Part shown: positions 26,194 to 34,863 of the stretch, piece after piece
How positions within the stretch are numbered: the stretch's first letter is position 1
How the letters are laid out: every line of letters begins with the position of its first letter
From: Bacteroidia bacterium
GTDB taxonomy: Bacteria > Bacteroidota > Bacteroidia > UKL13-3
DNA: 50,803 bases
Reading direction: 5' to 3'
Assembly (NCBI GenBank): GCA_025454875.1
Contig: JALONP010000021.1
Coordinates: 1 to 50,803 of the forward strand
The notes under the pieces: generated by a model
Database searches by the model: none
Seen by the model: the letters and a program-made list of their open reading frames with translations, nothing else
What the model was told of the DNA's origin: nothing
Program-made: the position numbers and the translations under genes

Positions 26194-28425
26194 TTATTCG
26201 CCAACCAATACTTTGGTACTGAAACTGCTGGTGCCAACTGTTGTTTTCACAAAGTATAAACCTGTGTTCAAATTGTAATCTTGCTTACTGAAAGTAATTG
26301 TTTGACCACCGGCTGTTTGGTTTCCTTCAAACAAGGTGGCTACCTTTTTACCAACGATATCATACAATTCAATTTGTACAGTTGATGCTTCAGGCAAATC
26401 GTAGTTAATCGTAGCTGTTTGGTTAAATGGATTTGGCAAAACAGCAAATTGAATGTCTTTGGCAGTAAGTTCAGAAACAGATGAGCGCACACCAACTGAT
26501 ACTGCATCAAGGTAAAAATTATTTCCACCTCTGTATTTGAACAAAATTCTGAACTTCACACTTCCCAATTGTGCACCCGAACCCACTGAAGCTCCAGAGA
26601 TGCCATCTGTGCGCCATTGATTTGGATTGATTGGAATATAATATTGTGTACCTTGAACAGCAGTACCTGCAGTTGTTAAGGGATTTGGAGTTGTAGCGGC
26701 AGCAGCCTCTCCGTCAACAGTTTTGCGAATGAGCCATGTTTTTCCGCAATCGTATGAAACTTGTATTTGCATTCCATCACGAGAATCGTTGGTGTTTGCA
26801 GCACTGATAAAATTGGCAGCAAATGAATAGTTGAATGATAAATATGGCACGGCCGCATTGCTTAAGTTGAAGGTCGGTGATACTAATGAGTACGAACCGA
26901 TTTCTATGCCTCTAGTTTCAAGCATTAGGCTATTGATACCGTTTACCTTGGCATTAGACGTTACTTTCCATTGATTGGTAGGATAGTCATTTTCAAATGT
27001 CCATCCGTCTTGTAAAAAGGTATTTAGATAATCCCAATCAGCGTTACTCACACCAGTCGAAATGGTTTTGTAATCAGCTGGACCTTCAACATAAATGTAT
27101 TGGGTTCTGGTAAATGAACTTGAACCGTTCGGGCCAGTACTTGTAAGTGTTACTGTTTTCCATCCCGGAGTTGTCCATTCAACTGTAGGATTTTGAGTTG
27201 TTGCTGTTGCTGGATCTGCACCATCACCAAAATTCCAAGACCAAGCATTTACGGTTGCATTATAAGTGTTGTCTCTAAAAGATACCGGACTTCCAACACA
27301 CACTCTGTCGCCAGGGGTGGTTGTACTAAAACGAGGAATTGGCAAGGCCGTGCACGTTGTTGCCCCGTCAACGCCAGTTGCAACCAAATTAGCTGGTTGC
27401 CACAATTCCCTGCGGTAGTTTTCTAAGCAAAAATGCATCCGCGCTACTTGTTGCAAAGTGAACATATTGGCGCATCTTTCCATACACTCGAAATAATCCA
27501 TGTAATTCTCTTGTTGATCTGGTAAGTCAGGATTATCCGTGCTGCATGAATTAAAATTGGCATCATTGACATTACGGGTAACACCTGCGGGGTTGTATGT
27601 AAAAGGAGTTTCCAAAATACCATCATTATCACTGTCGCAACTATCTCCTTGGAATGGATGAAACAAACCTAACCAATGACCTACTTCGTGTGTTGTAGTT
27701 GTGTGAAATGGGCTTTGTTTTGGGCTAATGCTTCCAGTTTGGCCAAAAAAACTACGATTAACCATGATACCGTCAGTAGAAGCTGAACTCGCCCCTCCAG
27801 CAAAAAATGGAAACTGTGCATAACCAATTACTTGCCCCCCGCTTGAAGATCCACCTCGGTTAATATTTTCTACTACCCAAATATTAAAATACCTTTTTGA
27901 ATCCCAAACGCTTTTTTTCTTCAACTCATCGTTACCAACACTCGATAGTTCAGTTTGGTAACGCACAATTCCATTAGTACAATTTCCTTGAGGATCTTTT
28001 TTGGCAAGCCTAAACTCAATTCTTGAATCAGCAGCAATATCCCTAAATATTTGACGGATATTACCAGTGTCGGAGTTTAGTTTTCTGAAACTTTGGTTCA
28101 AAAAGTTAATTTCACTATTGATTTGGGCATCAGAAATATTATCAGATGCATTGTTGTGAAAAACGTGCACTACAACCGGGATGATGTATATTGGCCCATC
28201 AGCCTTACCTAAGCCTTGTTTAGCTCGGTAATCATTAGGGTTGTAGTTTTTCATTGCTTCTTTGATTGCCGCATTAAACTCGGCCCTTTGTTTTGCCAAC
28301 TCAGGGTTTTGTGCTTCTAGTTCTTTATTGTGTTGATCTGTTTCACAACCAATTGGTTTTCTGGTTTGCGAAAAAGCAAAATGACTTACCAATATCATTG
28401 CTGCGCAGTAAAGAATTTTTTTCAT
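26194..28425 (-). CDS. Secreted M43-family (cytophagalysin-like) zinc metalloprotease with PKD-like and T9SS domains
   Basis: A 743-residue secreted protease. A signal peptide (ending AFSQ) precedes a propeptide-like helical region and a catalytic domain with the metzincin motif HEVGHWLGLFH (residues 246-256) and a Met-turn in ENYMDYF. After these come an Ig-like PKD domain (SWNFGDG), a jelly-roll region (SLVSPTFNLSN, FYLDAVSVGV) and a type-A T9SS sorting domain (LPNPFNQTAT, then GLYFVKT). This layout matches cytophagalysins and ulilysin-like M43 enzymes that process extracellular proteins. Secretion by T9SS is inferred from the C-terminus. It is probably monocistronic. Confidence 0.93.
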   Translation of the reverse strand: MKKILYCAAMILVSHFAFSQTRKPIGCETDQHNKELEAQNPELAKQRAEFNAAIKEAMKNYNPNDYRAKQGLGKADGPIYIIPVVVHVFHNNASDNISDAQINSEINFLNQSFRKLNSDTGNIRQIFRDIAADSRIEFRLAKKDPQGNCTNGIVRYQTELSSVGNDELKKKSVWDSKRYFNIWVVENINRGGSSSGGQVIGYAQFPFFAGGASSASTDGIMVNRSFFGQTGSISPKQSPFHTTTTHEVGHWLGLFHPFQGDSCDSDNDGILETPFTYNPAGVTRNVNDANFNSCSTDNPDLPDQQENYMDYFECMERCANMFTLQQVARMHFCLENYRRELWQPANLVATGVDGATTCTALPIPRFSTTTPGDRVCVGSPVSFRDNTYNATVNAWSWNFGDGADPATATTQNPTVEWTTPGWKTVTLTSTGPNGSSSFTRTQYIYVEGPADYKTISTGVSNADWDYLNTFLQDGWTFENDYPTNQWKVTSNAKVNGINSLMLETRGIEIGSYSLVSPTFNLSNAAVPYLSFNYSFAANFISAANTNDSRDGMQIQVSYDCGKTWLIRKTVDGEAAAATTPNPLTTAGTAVQGTQYYIPINPNQWRTDGISGASVGSGAQLGSVKFRILFKYRGGNNFYLDAVSVGVRSSVSELTAKDIQFAVLPNPFNQTATINYDLPEASTVQIELYDIVGKKVATLFEGNQTAGGQTITFSKQDYNLNTGLYFVKTTVGTSSFSTKVLVGE

Positions 28426-28470
28426 ATTGATTATACTGGATTAAAACGTTTAAACTTTCGTTTGAAAGGC

Positions 28471-28500
28471 GAAAAATAATACTTTTTTCACTTTAGACAA
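28471..28500 (-). promoter_or_regulatory. Candidate promoter TTG-N19-TATTTTTC for the M43 protease gene
   Basis: On the minus strand, TTG (28500-28498) is 19 nt from TATTTTTC (28478-28471, 7 of 8 to TAnnTTTG). This would give a leader of roughly 40 nt before the ATG at 28425. Confidence 0.38.
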
Positions 28501-28505
28501 CCCAT

Positions 28506-29024
28506 TTATTCATTTGGTTGCACCAGCGCCTGATTTCGTGACAATTCCCACACTTCTAATTCAGATAATTGCTTTCCACTAACATTAAACCTTAGGGCTG
28601 TGCAGAAAGTATGGAACCCATGAATTCCAGCTGCGCCTGGGTTCATGTGCATCAATCCCAAGCTTTGATCTTTCATTACTTTTAAAATATGTGAATGGCC
28701 ACAAACCATTAAGTCTGGAGTGTAGCGTTTGAGTACTTTTGCAAAACCAGGGGCATATTTACCAGGATAACCCCCAATATGCAACATACACACCTTGAGC
28801 TCTTCTATTGTAAATTCAAGTATTTCAGGCATTTCAGCTCTAATTTCCCTTCCATCAATATTTCCCCAAACAGCACGTATGGGTTTAAAAGCATGCAGTT
28901 CTTGGTAAAGAGAAAGGGATCCCCAATCGCCAGCGTGCCAAACCTCATCACATGGTTCTAAAAACGAAAACAAGGCCTTGGGAATATACCCATGTGTATC
29001 TGATATTAGCCCAACTTTTTTCAT
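28506..29024 (-). CDS. YfcE/MJ0936-type metallophosphodiesterase
   Basis: A 172-residue cytosolic calcineurin-like phosphoesterase. The motifs appear in order: SDTHGY, HAGDWG, WGNID, LHIGG and CGHSH, which together form a two-metal site. The length and the compact GHSH ending fit the YfcE family of phosphodiesterases with broad substrates. It is divergent from the rhomboid gene with only 21 nt between start codons, so their promoters must overlap or extend into coding sequence. Confidence 0.92.
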   Translation of the reverse strand: MKKVGLISDTHGYIPKALFSFLEPCDEVWHAGDWGSLSLYQELHAFKPIRAVWGNIDGREIRAEMPEILEFTIEELKVCMLHIGGYPGKYAPGFAKVLKRYTPDLMVCGHSHILKVMKDQSLGLMHMNPGAAGIHGFHTFCTALRFNVSGKQLSELEVWELSRNQALVQPNE

Positions 29025-29045
29025 ATTTGCTTACAATTATACAGC

Positions 29046-29645
29046 ATGACTATTTATATTATCATTATTACTTGTGCCATCAGTTTTATTGGCTTTAGCA
29101 ATCCTGCTTTTTTACAGGCTTTGTTATTTGAACCTTATTCAATTAACCAGAACAAACAATATTATCGTTTTGTTACTGGAGGATTTTTACATGCCGATTG
29201 GATGCACTTATTTGTGAATATGCTTGTGCTTTATTCATTTGGGCAGGCAGTTGAATATTATTATGATGGCTTGTTTGGCACATACAGTGATGCAGTGTTT
29301 GTGTTATTGTATGTCTCTGCAATTTTTGCTGCCAACGTATCCACATATTTTAAGCACCAAAACAACTCAAGTTTTCGTTCATTAGGAGCATCGGGGGCTG
29401 TAAGTGCTATCGTATTTGCGTTTATTTTATTTGCCCCCTATCAAAAACTCTACTTGTTTTTTGCACTGCCGTTACCAGCTATCGTTTATGGAATTTTGTA
29501 TTTAGTATATGAATATACAATGAGCAAGAGGGGTAACTCAATCATACACCACGAAGCACATTTGGAAGGCGCTATTTATGGAATGTTATTTACCATTGCA
29601 CTGAAGCCAATGGTAGCAGCTTCTTTTTTTGAAAAGCTTTTTTAA
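29046..29645 (+). CDS. Rhomboid-family intramembrane serine protease
   Basis: A 199-residue membrane protease with about six hydrophobic segments. The oxyanion-side HLFVN motif is in the second segment, the nucleophile is S116 in GASGA, and the catalytic histidine is H172 in EAHLEGAIYG. It lacks the cytosolic N-terminal domain of GlpG, as in short bacterial rhomboids. Substrates are unknown. It overlaps the convergent downstream gene by 4 nt at the stop codons. Confidence 0.92.
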   Translation: MTIYIIIITCAISFIGFSNPAFLQALLFEPYSINQNKQYYRFVTGGFLHADWMHLFVNMLVLYSFGQAVEYYYDGLFGTYSDAVFVLLYVSAIFAANVSTYFKHQNNSSFRSLGASGAVSAIVFAFILFAPYQKLYLFFALPLPAIVYGILYLVYEYTMSKRGNSIIHHEAHLEGAIYGMLFTIALKPMVAASFFEKLF

Positions 29646-30268
29646 AACAAAATACCAAACCTGATATCCCAAGGAGAGGGCATAAAAGAGCGGCTAAAAC
29701 TTGTTGGGTCAATACTTCGGTCTTGCCACAACACATCGTAAACAATCAAAATATAAGCGCCTGATTGACCATTATTAAACGACTGATTAATTCCTCCTCC
29801 TAAGTATAATGGATTAGACCAAACACGCTTGCTATCGCCCAAACGATTGTAAGATGTAAAATTGGTTGGCTGGTATTCAGCATGGGCGAATAATGGTGAA
29901 AACAATACTTGCCTTGCAAAAAAGTTGAGTCCCCATAAATTGTCGCTAAACTCGAGCCTTGTGCCATTTGTAAGTAGGTATTTCTCGCTCCAATAAATAT
30001 AGGTAAAACCAGTACCAACCATTGTTTTATCAGTAACACGGTAACCAACCAAAGGCTGTATAAAAACGGTAGACCGAACGTTGCCAAAACCAACAGCAAA
30101 ATTACCTCCGTATGTAAGTTTTTCTGCAAACGACTTAGTATCACTATTAGACCTTGCCATTTCGCGCTCTTCGGTGCGGTCAGGGTCCATTTCTTTGGTT
30201 CTGCGTTGGGCAAAAACAGAAAGACACATCACAAACAAAATCAAAAAAGATAAGGTGGCTTTTTTCAT
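29642..30268 (-). CDS. Predicted outer-membrane beta-barrel protein of unknown function
   Basis: A 208-residue exported protein with a signal peptide (LSFLILFVMCLSVFAQ), a charged linker (RRTKEMDPDRTEER) and then repeating amphipathic strands (GGNFAVGFGN, QPLVGYRVTDKTMVGTGFTYIYW, NPLYLGGGINQSF). It ends WDIRFGILF, an aromatic C-terminus typical of outer-membrane barrels. I recognise it as a Bacteroidota-type small barrel but not a named family. It is divergent from serC. Confidence 0.7.
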   Translation of the reverse strand: MKKATLSFLILFVMCLSVFAQRRTKEMDPDRTEEREMARSNSDTKSFAEKLTYGGNFAVGFGNVRSTVFIQPLVGYRVTDKTMVGTGFTYIYWSEKYLLTNGTRLEFSDNLWGLNFFARQVLFSPLFAHAEYQPTNFTSYNRLGDSKRVWSNPLYLGGGINQSFNNGQSGAYILIVYDVLWQDRSIDPTSFSRSFMPSPWDIRFGILF

Positions 30269-30311
30269 ACTTGTCTCATTCTAATTGTTTACTATTGGTT
30301 GTTTTACTTAA

Positions 30312-30319
30312 CAAATTTA
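30312..30319 (-). promoter_or_regulatory. Candidate -7 box TAAATTTG
   Basis: On the minus strand this reads TAAATTTG, a perfect TAnnTTTG match, about 44 nt upstream of the ATG at 30268. No TTG lies at the expected -33 spacing. Confidence 0.3.
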
Positions 30320-30386
30320 AGCTATAAATTGGCAATTGCCCGATTATGGATTTAATTCGCATAGCTTTTCAATTAACATATTTACC

Positions 30387-31463
30387 ATGAGCAAAGTTCA
30401 CAATTTTTCGGCAGGTCCTGCCATTTTACCACAATCAGCAATACAAGCATCGGTTGACGCGTTGCAAAATTTTGCCGGAACCGGCTTATCACTGTTAGAA
30501 GTTTCGCATAGGAGTAAAGAATACGAAGCAGTAGTTGCAGAAGCTACTCAATTGGTTAAAGACATTTTAAAACTAGGTGATGATTATGCAGTAGTGTTTT
30601 TACAAGGTGGCGCAAGTTTGCAATTTGATATGATACCCATGAATTGGTTGGGCGAAGGTCAAACGGCAGCATACACCAATACTGGAGTTTGGGCAAGCAG
30701 GGCAATTAAAGAGGCTAAACTTTTTGGAAATGTGAATGTAGTGGCAAGCAGCGAAGACCAGAACTTTAGTTATATCCCAAAAGGGTATACCATACCTGCT
30801 GATGCTTGTTATTTTCATTATACAACAAACAATACCATTTATGGAACGGAAGTATTCGACATTCCAAACGCTAACGGAGTGCCGTTGGTATGCGATATGA
30901 GTTCCGATATTTTTAGCAGGCCATTTGATGCATCAAAATATGACCTTATATATGCTGGTGCACAAAAAAACATGGGTCCGGCAGGAACAACACTGGTAAT
31001 TGTAAAAAAGTCGTTTTTGGAAAAAAGGGTAAGCAAAAAATTACCAACCATGCTCGACTATGGCGTTCATATTGAAAATGGCAGCATGTACAATACCCCA
31101 AGTGTGTTCGCCATTTTTGTGTGCATGCACACTTTACGTTGGATTAAACAAGTAGGACTTGAAGCCATGGAAGCACGCAACAAGGCCAAAGCTGATTTAC
31201 TTTACAACGAAATAGATCGAAACAGCCTATTTGTTGGAACAGTTGCTAAAGAAGATCGAAGCCGAATGAACGTAAATTTCGTATTAAAAAATAAAGAACA
31301 CGAAAGTGAATTTTTGAAATATTGTGAAAGTAAAAAACTAAGTGGTTTAAAAGGACACCGCTCAGTAGGTGGCTTACGGGCCAGTTTATACAATGCATTG
31401 GAATTAGAAAGTGTGCAAGCTTTGGTAGATGCGATGAGGGAATTTGAGCAATCGAAAAGTTAA
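30387..31463 (+). CDS. serC: Phosphoserine aminotransferase SerC
   Basis: A PLP enzyme that transaminates 3-phosphohydroxypyruvate with glutamate to give phosphoserine; the family also acts in pyridoxal phosphate synthesis. From the ATG at 30387 the protein begins with the family-typical HNFSAGPA. The PLP lysine is K194 in [11 protein letters not shown]. Substrate-binding motifs include [15 protein letters not shown] and, at the end, [11 protein letters not shown]. The frame is open 17 codons upstream, but that extension is not family-like. It is followed 150 nt later by serA. Confidence 0.97.
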   Translation: MSKVHNFSAGPAILPQSAIQASVDALQNFAGTGLSLLEVSHRSKEYEAVVAEATQLVKDILKLGDDYAVVFLQGGASLQFDMIPMNWLGEGQTAAYTNTGVWASRAIKEAKLFGNVNVVASSEDQNFSYIPKGYTIPADACYFHYTTNNTIYGTEVFDIPNANGVPLVCDMSSDIFSRPFDASKYDLIYAGAQKNMGPAGTTLVIVKKSFLEKRVSKKLPTMLDYGVHIENGSMYNTPSVFAIFVCMHTLRWIKQVGLEAMEARNKAKADLLYNEIDRNSLFVGTVAKEDRSRMNVNFVLKNKEHESEFLKYCESKKLSGLKGHRSVGGLRASLYNALELESVQALVDAMREFEQSKS

Positions 31464-31613
31464 TCAAATTTAACCGCTTTCGATAGCTACCGGGATATGC
31501 TAAATTAGCATCTTACAGACTGCTGAAGGTTCCTTAACTATCAAGCGAAGCACATAGTCTTAAAACAATGAAGCTTCAAATCCAAAGAACCAATAACCAT
31601 ATTAACACAAAAA
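31464..31613. other. serC-serA spacer with small inverted repeats
   Basis: This 150-nt gap holds CGATAGCTACCGGGAT (31481-31496), which resembles the near-palindromic CGATAGCTATCGGG element often seen between genes in Bacteroidota. It also holds TGCTAAATTAGCA (31498-31510), a perfect 6-bp inverted repeat around one base. No T run follows either, so neither is a clear terminator. No gene or recognised riboswitch is visible. Confidence 0.35.
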
Positions 31614-32576
31614 ATGACAAAAATACTAGCAAACGATGGCATTGATGCTAACGGAAAAAAGATACTTGAAGCCGCAGGCTTTACTGTTGATACCAACAAA
31701 ATACCTCAAGAAGAATTACCCGAAAAACTCAAAGGGTATGATGGTATTTTAGTACGAAGTGCTACTAAAGTTCGAAAAGACTTAATTGATGTGTGTCCTA
31801 ATTTAAAATTAATTGGACGCGGTGGTGTTGGGATGGATAATATAGATGTTGCCTATGCTAAAAACAAAGGCATTGCAGTAATTAACACCCCTGCATCTTC
31901 TTCGGTTTCGGTTGCAGAACTTGTATTTGCGCATATTTTTTCAGCCTCACGCTTTATTCAAATAACCAATAGGGTGATGCCAGTAAATGGCAATGCTGAG
32001 TTTAATAATTTAAAAAAGACAGCCAGCAATGGAATTGAATTGCAAGGTAAAACCATGGGTGTTTATGGGTTTGGGCGCATTGGACAAGAAGTTGCCAAAA
32101 TAGCTGCAGGACTTGGTATGAAAGTACTTGCTTTTGATCCATATGTATCAAATGTGGATTTAAGTTTGGATTTACCTGCGTTAGGACAAAACTCACGTAT
32201 TAAATTTACCGTAAATACAGTGAGTGAAGAATCAGTCATTGCCCATTCCGATTTTATTACCTTTCATGTTCCGTTTAATGAAGGCGATAAAGCAATTATA
32301 GATGCGGCTAAAATGGCTAAGATGAAAAAAGGGGTTGGTTTAATCAATTGCTCACGTGGAGGTGTGATTAGTGAAACTGATTTGCTAGCCAACCTTAATA
32401 GTGGCCATATCGCCTTTGCCGGATTGGATGTATTTGAAAAAGAACCACCTGTTAATATGGCTATATTAGAACATCCTCATGTGAGTTTGAGTCCGCATAT
32501 TGGAGGAAGTACAATTGAAGCACAAAACCGCATTGGAATTGAACTGGCAGAAAAAGTGATTGAGTTTTTTAAGTAA
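31614..32576 (+). CDS. serA: D-3-phosphoglycerate dehydrogenase SerA (short form)
   Basis: An NAD-dependent 2-hydroxyacid dehydrogenase of 320 residues. The nucleotide-binding motif GVYGFGRIG is at 149-157, an arginine in NCSRGGV and the catalytic histidine in LSPHIGGST. It oxidises 3-phosphoglycerate to phosphohydroxypyruvate, the step before SerC. It lacks the C-terminal ACT domain, so serine feedback through ACT is not expected. The neighbouring serC supports this identity over other 2-hydroxyacid dehydrogenases. The DUF1015 gene follows after 6 nt. Confidence 0.92.
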   Translation: MTKILANDGIDANGKKILEAAGFTVDTNKIPQEELPEKLKGYDGILVRSATKVRKDLIDVCPNLKLIGRGGVGMDNIDVAYAKNKGIAVINTPASSSVSVAELVFAHIFSASRFIQITNRVMPVNGNAEFNNLKKTASNGIELQGKTMGVYGFGRIGQEVAKIAAGLGMKVLAFDPYVSNVDLSLDLPALGQNSRIKFTVNTVSEESVIAHSDFITFHVPFNEGDKAIIDAAKMAKMKKGVGLINCSRGGVISETDLLANLNSGHIAFAGLDVFEKEPPVNMAILEHPHVSLSPHIGGSTIEAQNRIGIELAEKVIEFFK

Positions 32577-32582
32577 AAAGGA

Positions 32583-33827
32583 ATGGCAACCGTTAAACCA
32601 TTTAAGGCTCTCAGACCTTCAAAAGAGAAAGCAGCACAACTATCTGCTCCATCATATGATTCTGCAAGCCGCGATAAATCCTACCAAGAATTAGAGACGA
32701 ATCCTTACTCCTATTTGCATATAGTAAAGCCGTATTTGCATTTTAAAGGGGAGACCAAAAATCCAGATAAACATTTTCCATTGGGATTGTCCTTCTTGGA
32801 ACAATTTAAAAAACAAGGATGGCTTATTAAGGATGAGAAAGATGCATACTACATATATCGGGTTATTAAAGGCAGTAATGCATACACAGGTATCATAGCA
32901 GCTGCAAGCGTTGATGATTATCATAATAACCGCATTTTAAAACACGAAAACACACTTACTGAAAAACAAAATGAACTTGCCGATCATATCAGGTGGTTCA
33001 AACAATTAGGCAACCCGGTGCTCCTCACCTACCCTGACTCTTCAAAAGTTGAAGGCGTGATTGAGCATTATATTGAAAACCATATTCCCGAATACAATTT
33101 TATCAGTCCTGATCAATTGAAACACAATTTATGGGTGGTAAATAAACAGGAAGATGTCGAATTGATTCGAAGCGAATTTGAACAAATTCCGAATTTGTAT
33201 ATTGCAGATGGGCACCACAGAAGCGCAGGTTCTGCAGCATATTGCGAGTATGAACGCAACCAACTTCCAAACTTTACTGGTAATGAGTTATTCAATTATT
33301 TCCCCGTTTGCTTAATTCCATTTTCAAAACTTCATATTTACGAGTACCACAGGCTTGTTAAAGATACATTGGTAAATTCACCTTTGTTTATGGAGAGAAT
33401 TCACCATTACTTTGAAGTTATTCCGAGTGGACATTTACCCGTGCAACCCTTAAAACCAAAAGAATTTGGTTTGTATTTTAACCACACCGCATATCTTCTT
33501 AAACTCAAACCAGAATATGCAACACAACTTAAGGGTGTGCTTGCAAACCTAGACGTAAGCATTGTTGAGGAATTTATCCTAAAACGCATTTTTGAAATAA
33601 ACGATAGCAAAACTGACAAACGAATTACGTTTTTAGATGGGACAAAAGGAATCTTTACGTTGCAGGAAACCATTGACCAAAAAGAAAGTGATTTAGCCAT
33701 CACCTTATACCAAACAAGTATTGATGAGGTGAAACAAGTAGCAGATGAACATTTAATTATGCCACCAAAGTCAACTTGGATTGAGCCAAAATTGAGAACA
33801 GGATTGGTTATTTATGAAACTATATAG
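32583..33827 (+). CDS. DUF1015 family protein
   Basis: A 414-residue cytosolic protein of the DUF1015 family, whose function is not established. Visible family blocks are KPFKALRPS at the N-terminus, YYIYRVIKG, the strongly conserved IADGHHRSAGSAAYCE, and LDGTKGIF near the end. The repeated linkage to serA and serC suggests a role connected to serine or phosphoserine metabolism, perhaps a kinase- or phosphatase-like activity, but this is context inference only. It starts 6 nt after serA, so it is in the same transcript. Confidence 0.9.
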   Translation: MATVKPFKALRPSKEKAAQLSAPSYDSASRDKSYQELETNPYSYLHIVKPYLHFKGETKNPDKHFPLGLSFLEQFKKQGWLIKDEKDAYYIYRVIKGSNAYTGIIAAASVDDYHNNRILKHENTLTEKQNELADHIRWFKQLGNPVLLTYPDSSKVEGVIEHYIENHIPEYNFISPDQLKHNLWVVNKQEDVELIRSEFEQIPNLYIADGHHRSAGSAAYCEYERNQLPNFTGNELFNYFPVCLIPFSKLHIYEYHRLVKDTLVNSPLFMERIHHYFEVIPSGHLPVQPLKPKEFGLYFNHTAYLLKLKPEYATQLKGVLANLDVSIVEEFILKRIFEINDSKTDKRITFLDGTKGIFTLQETIDQKESDLAITLYQTSIDEVKQVADEHLIMPPKSTWIEPKLRTGLVIYETI

Positions 33828-33925
33828 AGGATTGGTTTGAAGGTTTAAGGTTTAACTGTTTTGATAACATACAATCAAAGTGCCACGATTCAATAAAGCC
33901 ACAAACCCAAAATACACAACTAACC

Positions 33926-34717
33926 ATGGCAAATACTAAACAACAAAAACTTGAAGCATTTGGACGACTGATTGATATTATGGATGAACTAAGGGAAAAA
34001 TGCCCTTGGGATATGAAACAAACCAATGAAAGTTTAAGGCACTTAACCATTGAAGAAACTTATGAGTTAAGCGATGCGATTTTGAAAAACGACTTAACAG
34101 AAATCAAGAAAGAATTAGGAGATGTATTGTTGCATATTGTTTTTTACGCACGAATAGGAAGTGAAACTGGAGCCTTTGACATTGCAGATGTGTGTAACAG
34201 TTTATGCGATAAATTAATTACCCGCCACCCACATATTTACGGCAATGTAAAAGCAAATACTGCTGAAGAGGTAAAAGAAAATTGGGAGCAAATCAAACTT
34301 AAGGAAGGAAACAAATCCGTTTTAAGTGGCGTAGCCAAAGGAACTCCCAGTTTAGTGAAAGCATTGCGCATGCAAGAAAAAGCGGCACAAGTTGGTTTTG
34401 ATTGGCCTACAGCAAAGGAAGTTTGGGCCAAGGTAGACGAAGAACTGGCTGAACTAAAAACAGAGTTTGATGTGGATGCCGGATCTGATAAAACCGAAAA
34501 TGAGTTTGGTGACTTTTTGTTTTCTTTGGTTAATCTAGCTCGTAAATCCAATATCAATCCTGATGATGCATTGGAAAAAACTAATCAAAAGTTTTTAGAC
34601 CGTTTTCAATACATAGAAGAAAAAGCAAGAGCCCAGAATAAACTACTCACACAAATGTCGTTGGAAGAAATGGATGTTTATTGGAACGAAGCAAAACAAC
34701 TTCAACCCAAAAAATAA
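33926..34717 (+). CDS. mazG: Nucleoside triphosphate pyrophosphohydrolase MazG
   Basis: A 263-residue cytosolic enzyme that hydrolyses NTPs and dNTPs to monophosphates, a house-cleaning role. It has two MazG domains. The first carries LREKCPWD and the metal motif EETYEL with KKELGDVLLH. The second carries DEELAELK and ENEFGDFLFSLVNLAR. This tandem layout and length match E. coli MazG rather than the short toxin-linked MazG-like proteins, and no toxin-antitoxin pair is adjacent. It lies 98 nt after the DUF1015 gene. Confidence 0.95.
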   Translation: MANTKQQKLEAFGRLIDIMDELREKCPWDMKQTNESLRHLTIEETYELSDAILKNDLTEIKKELGDVLLHIVFYARIGSETGAFDIADVCNSLCDKLITRHPHIYGNVKANTAEEVKENWEQIKLKEGNKSVLSGVAKGTPSLVKALRMQEKAAQVGFDWPTAKEVWAKVDEELAELKTEFDVDAGSDKTENEFGDFLFSLVNLARKSNINPDDALEKTNQKFLDRFQYIEEKARAQNKLLTQMSLEEMDVYWNEAKQLQPKK

Positions 34718-34863
34718 CTTTAGGCTCTTTCAGACATTGTTAACAATTCTAAAACATCTGCATAAGATTACCGAAACTCAAACTTAAAAATCACTTCACA
34801 TCCCCATAACTTACACATTGGTTATAACATACAATTTGCAGCCTCATTTTAAACACAAATTGT

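Noticed and set aside
33926-34717. MazG as the antitoxin or solitary MazG of a toxin-antitoxin pair
   Set aside because: The protein has tandem full MazG domains and no toxin gene adjoins, so the house-cleaning pyrophosphohydrolase is the better call.
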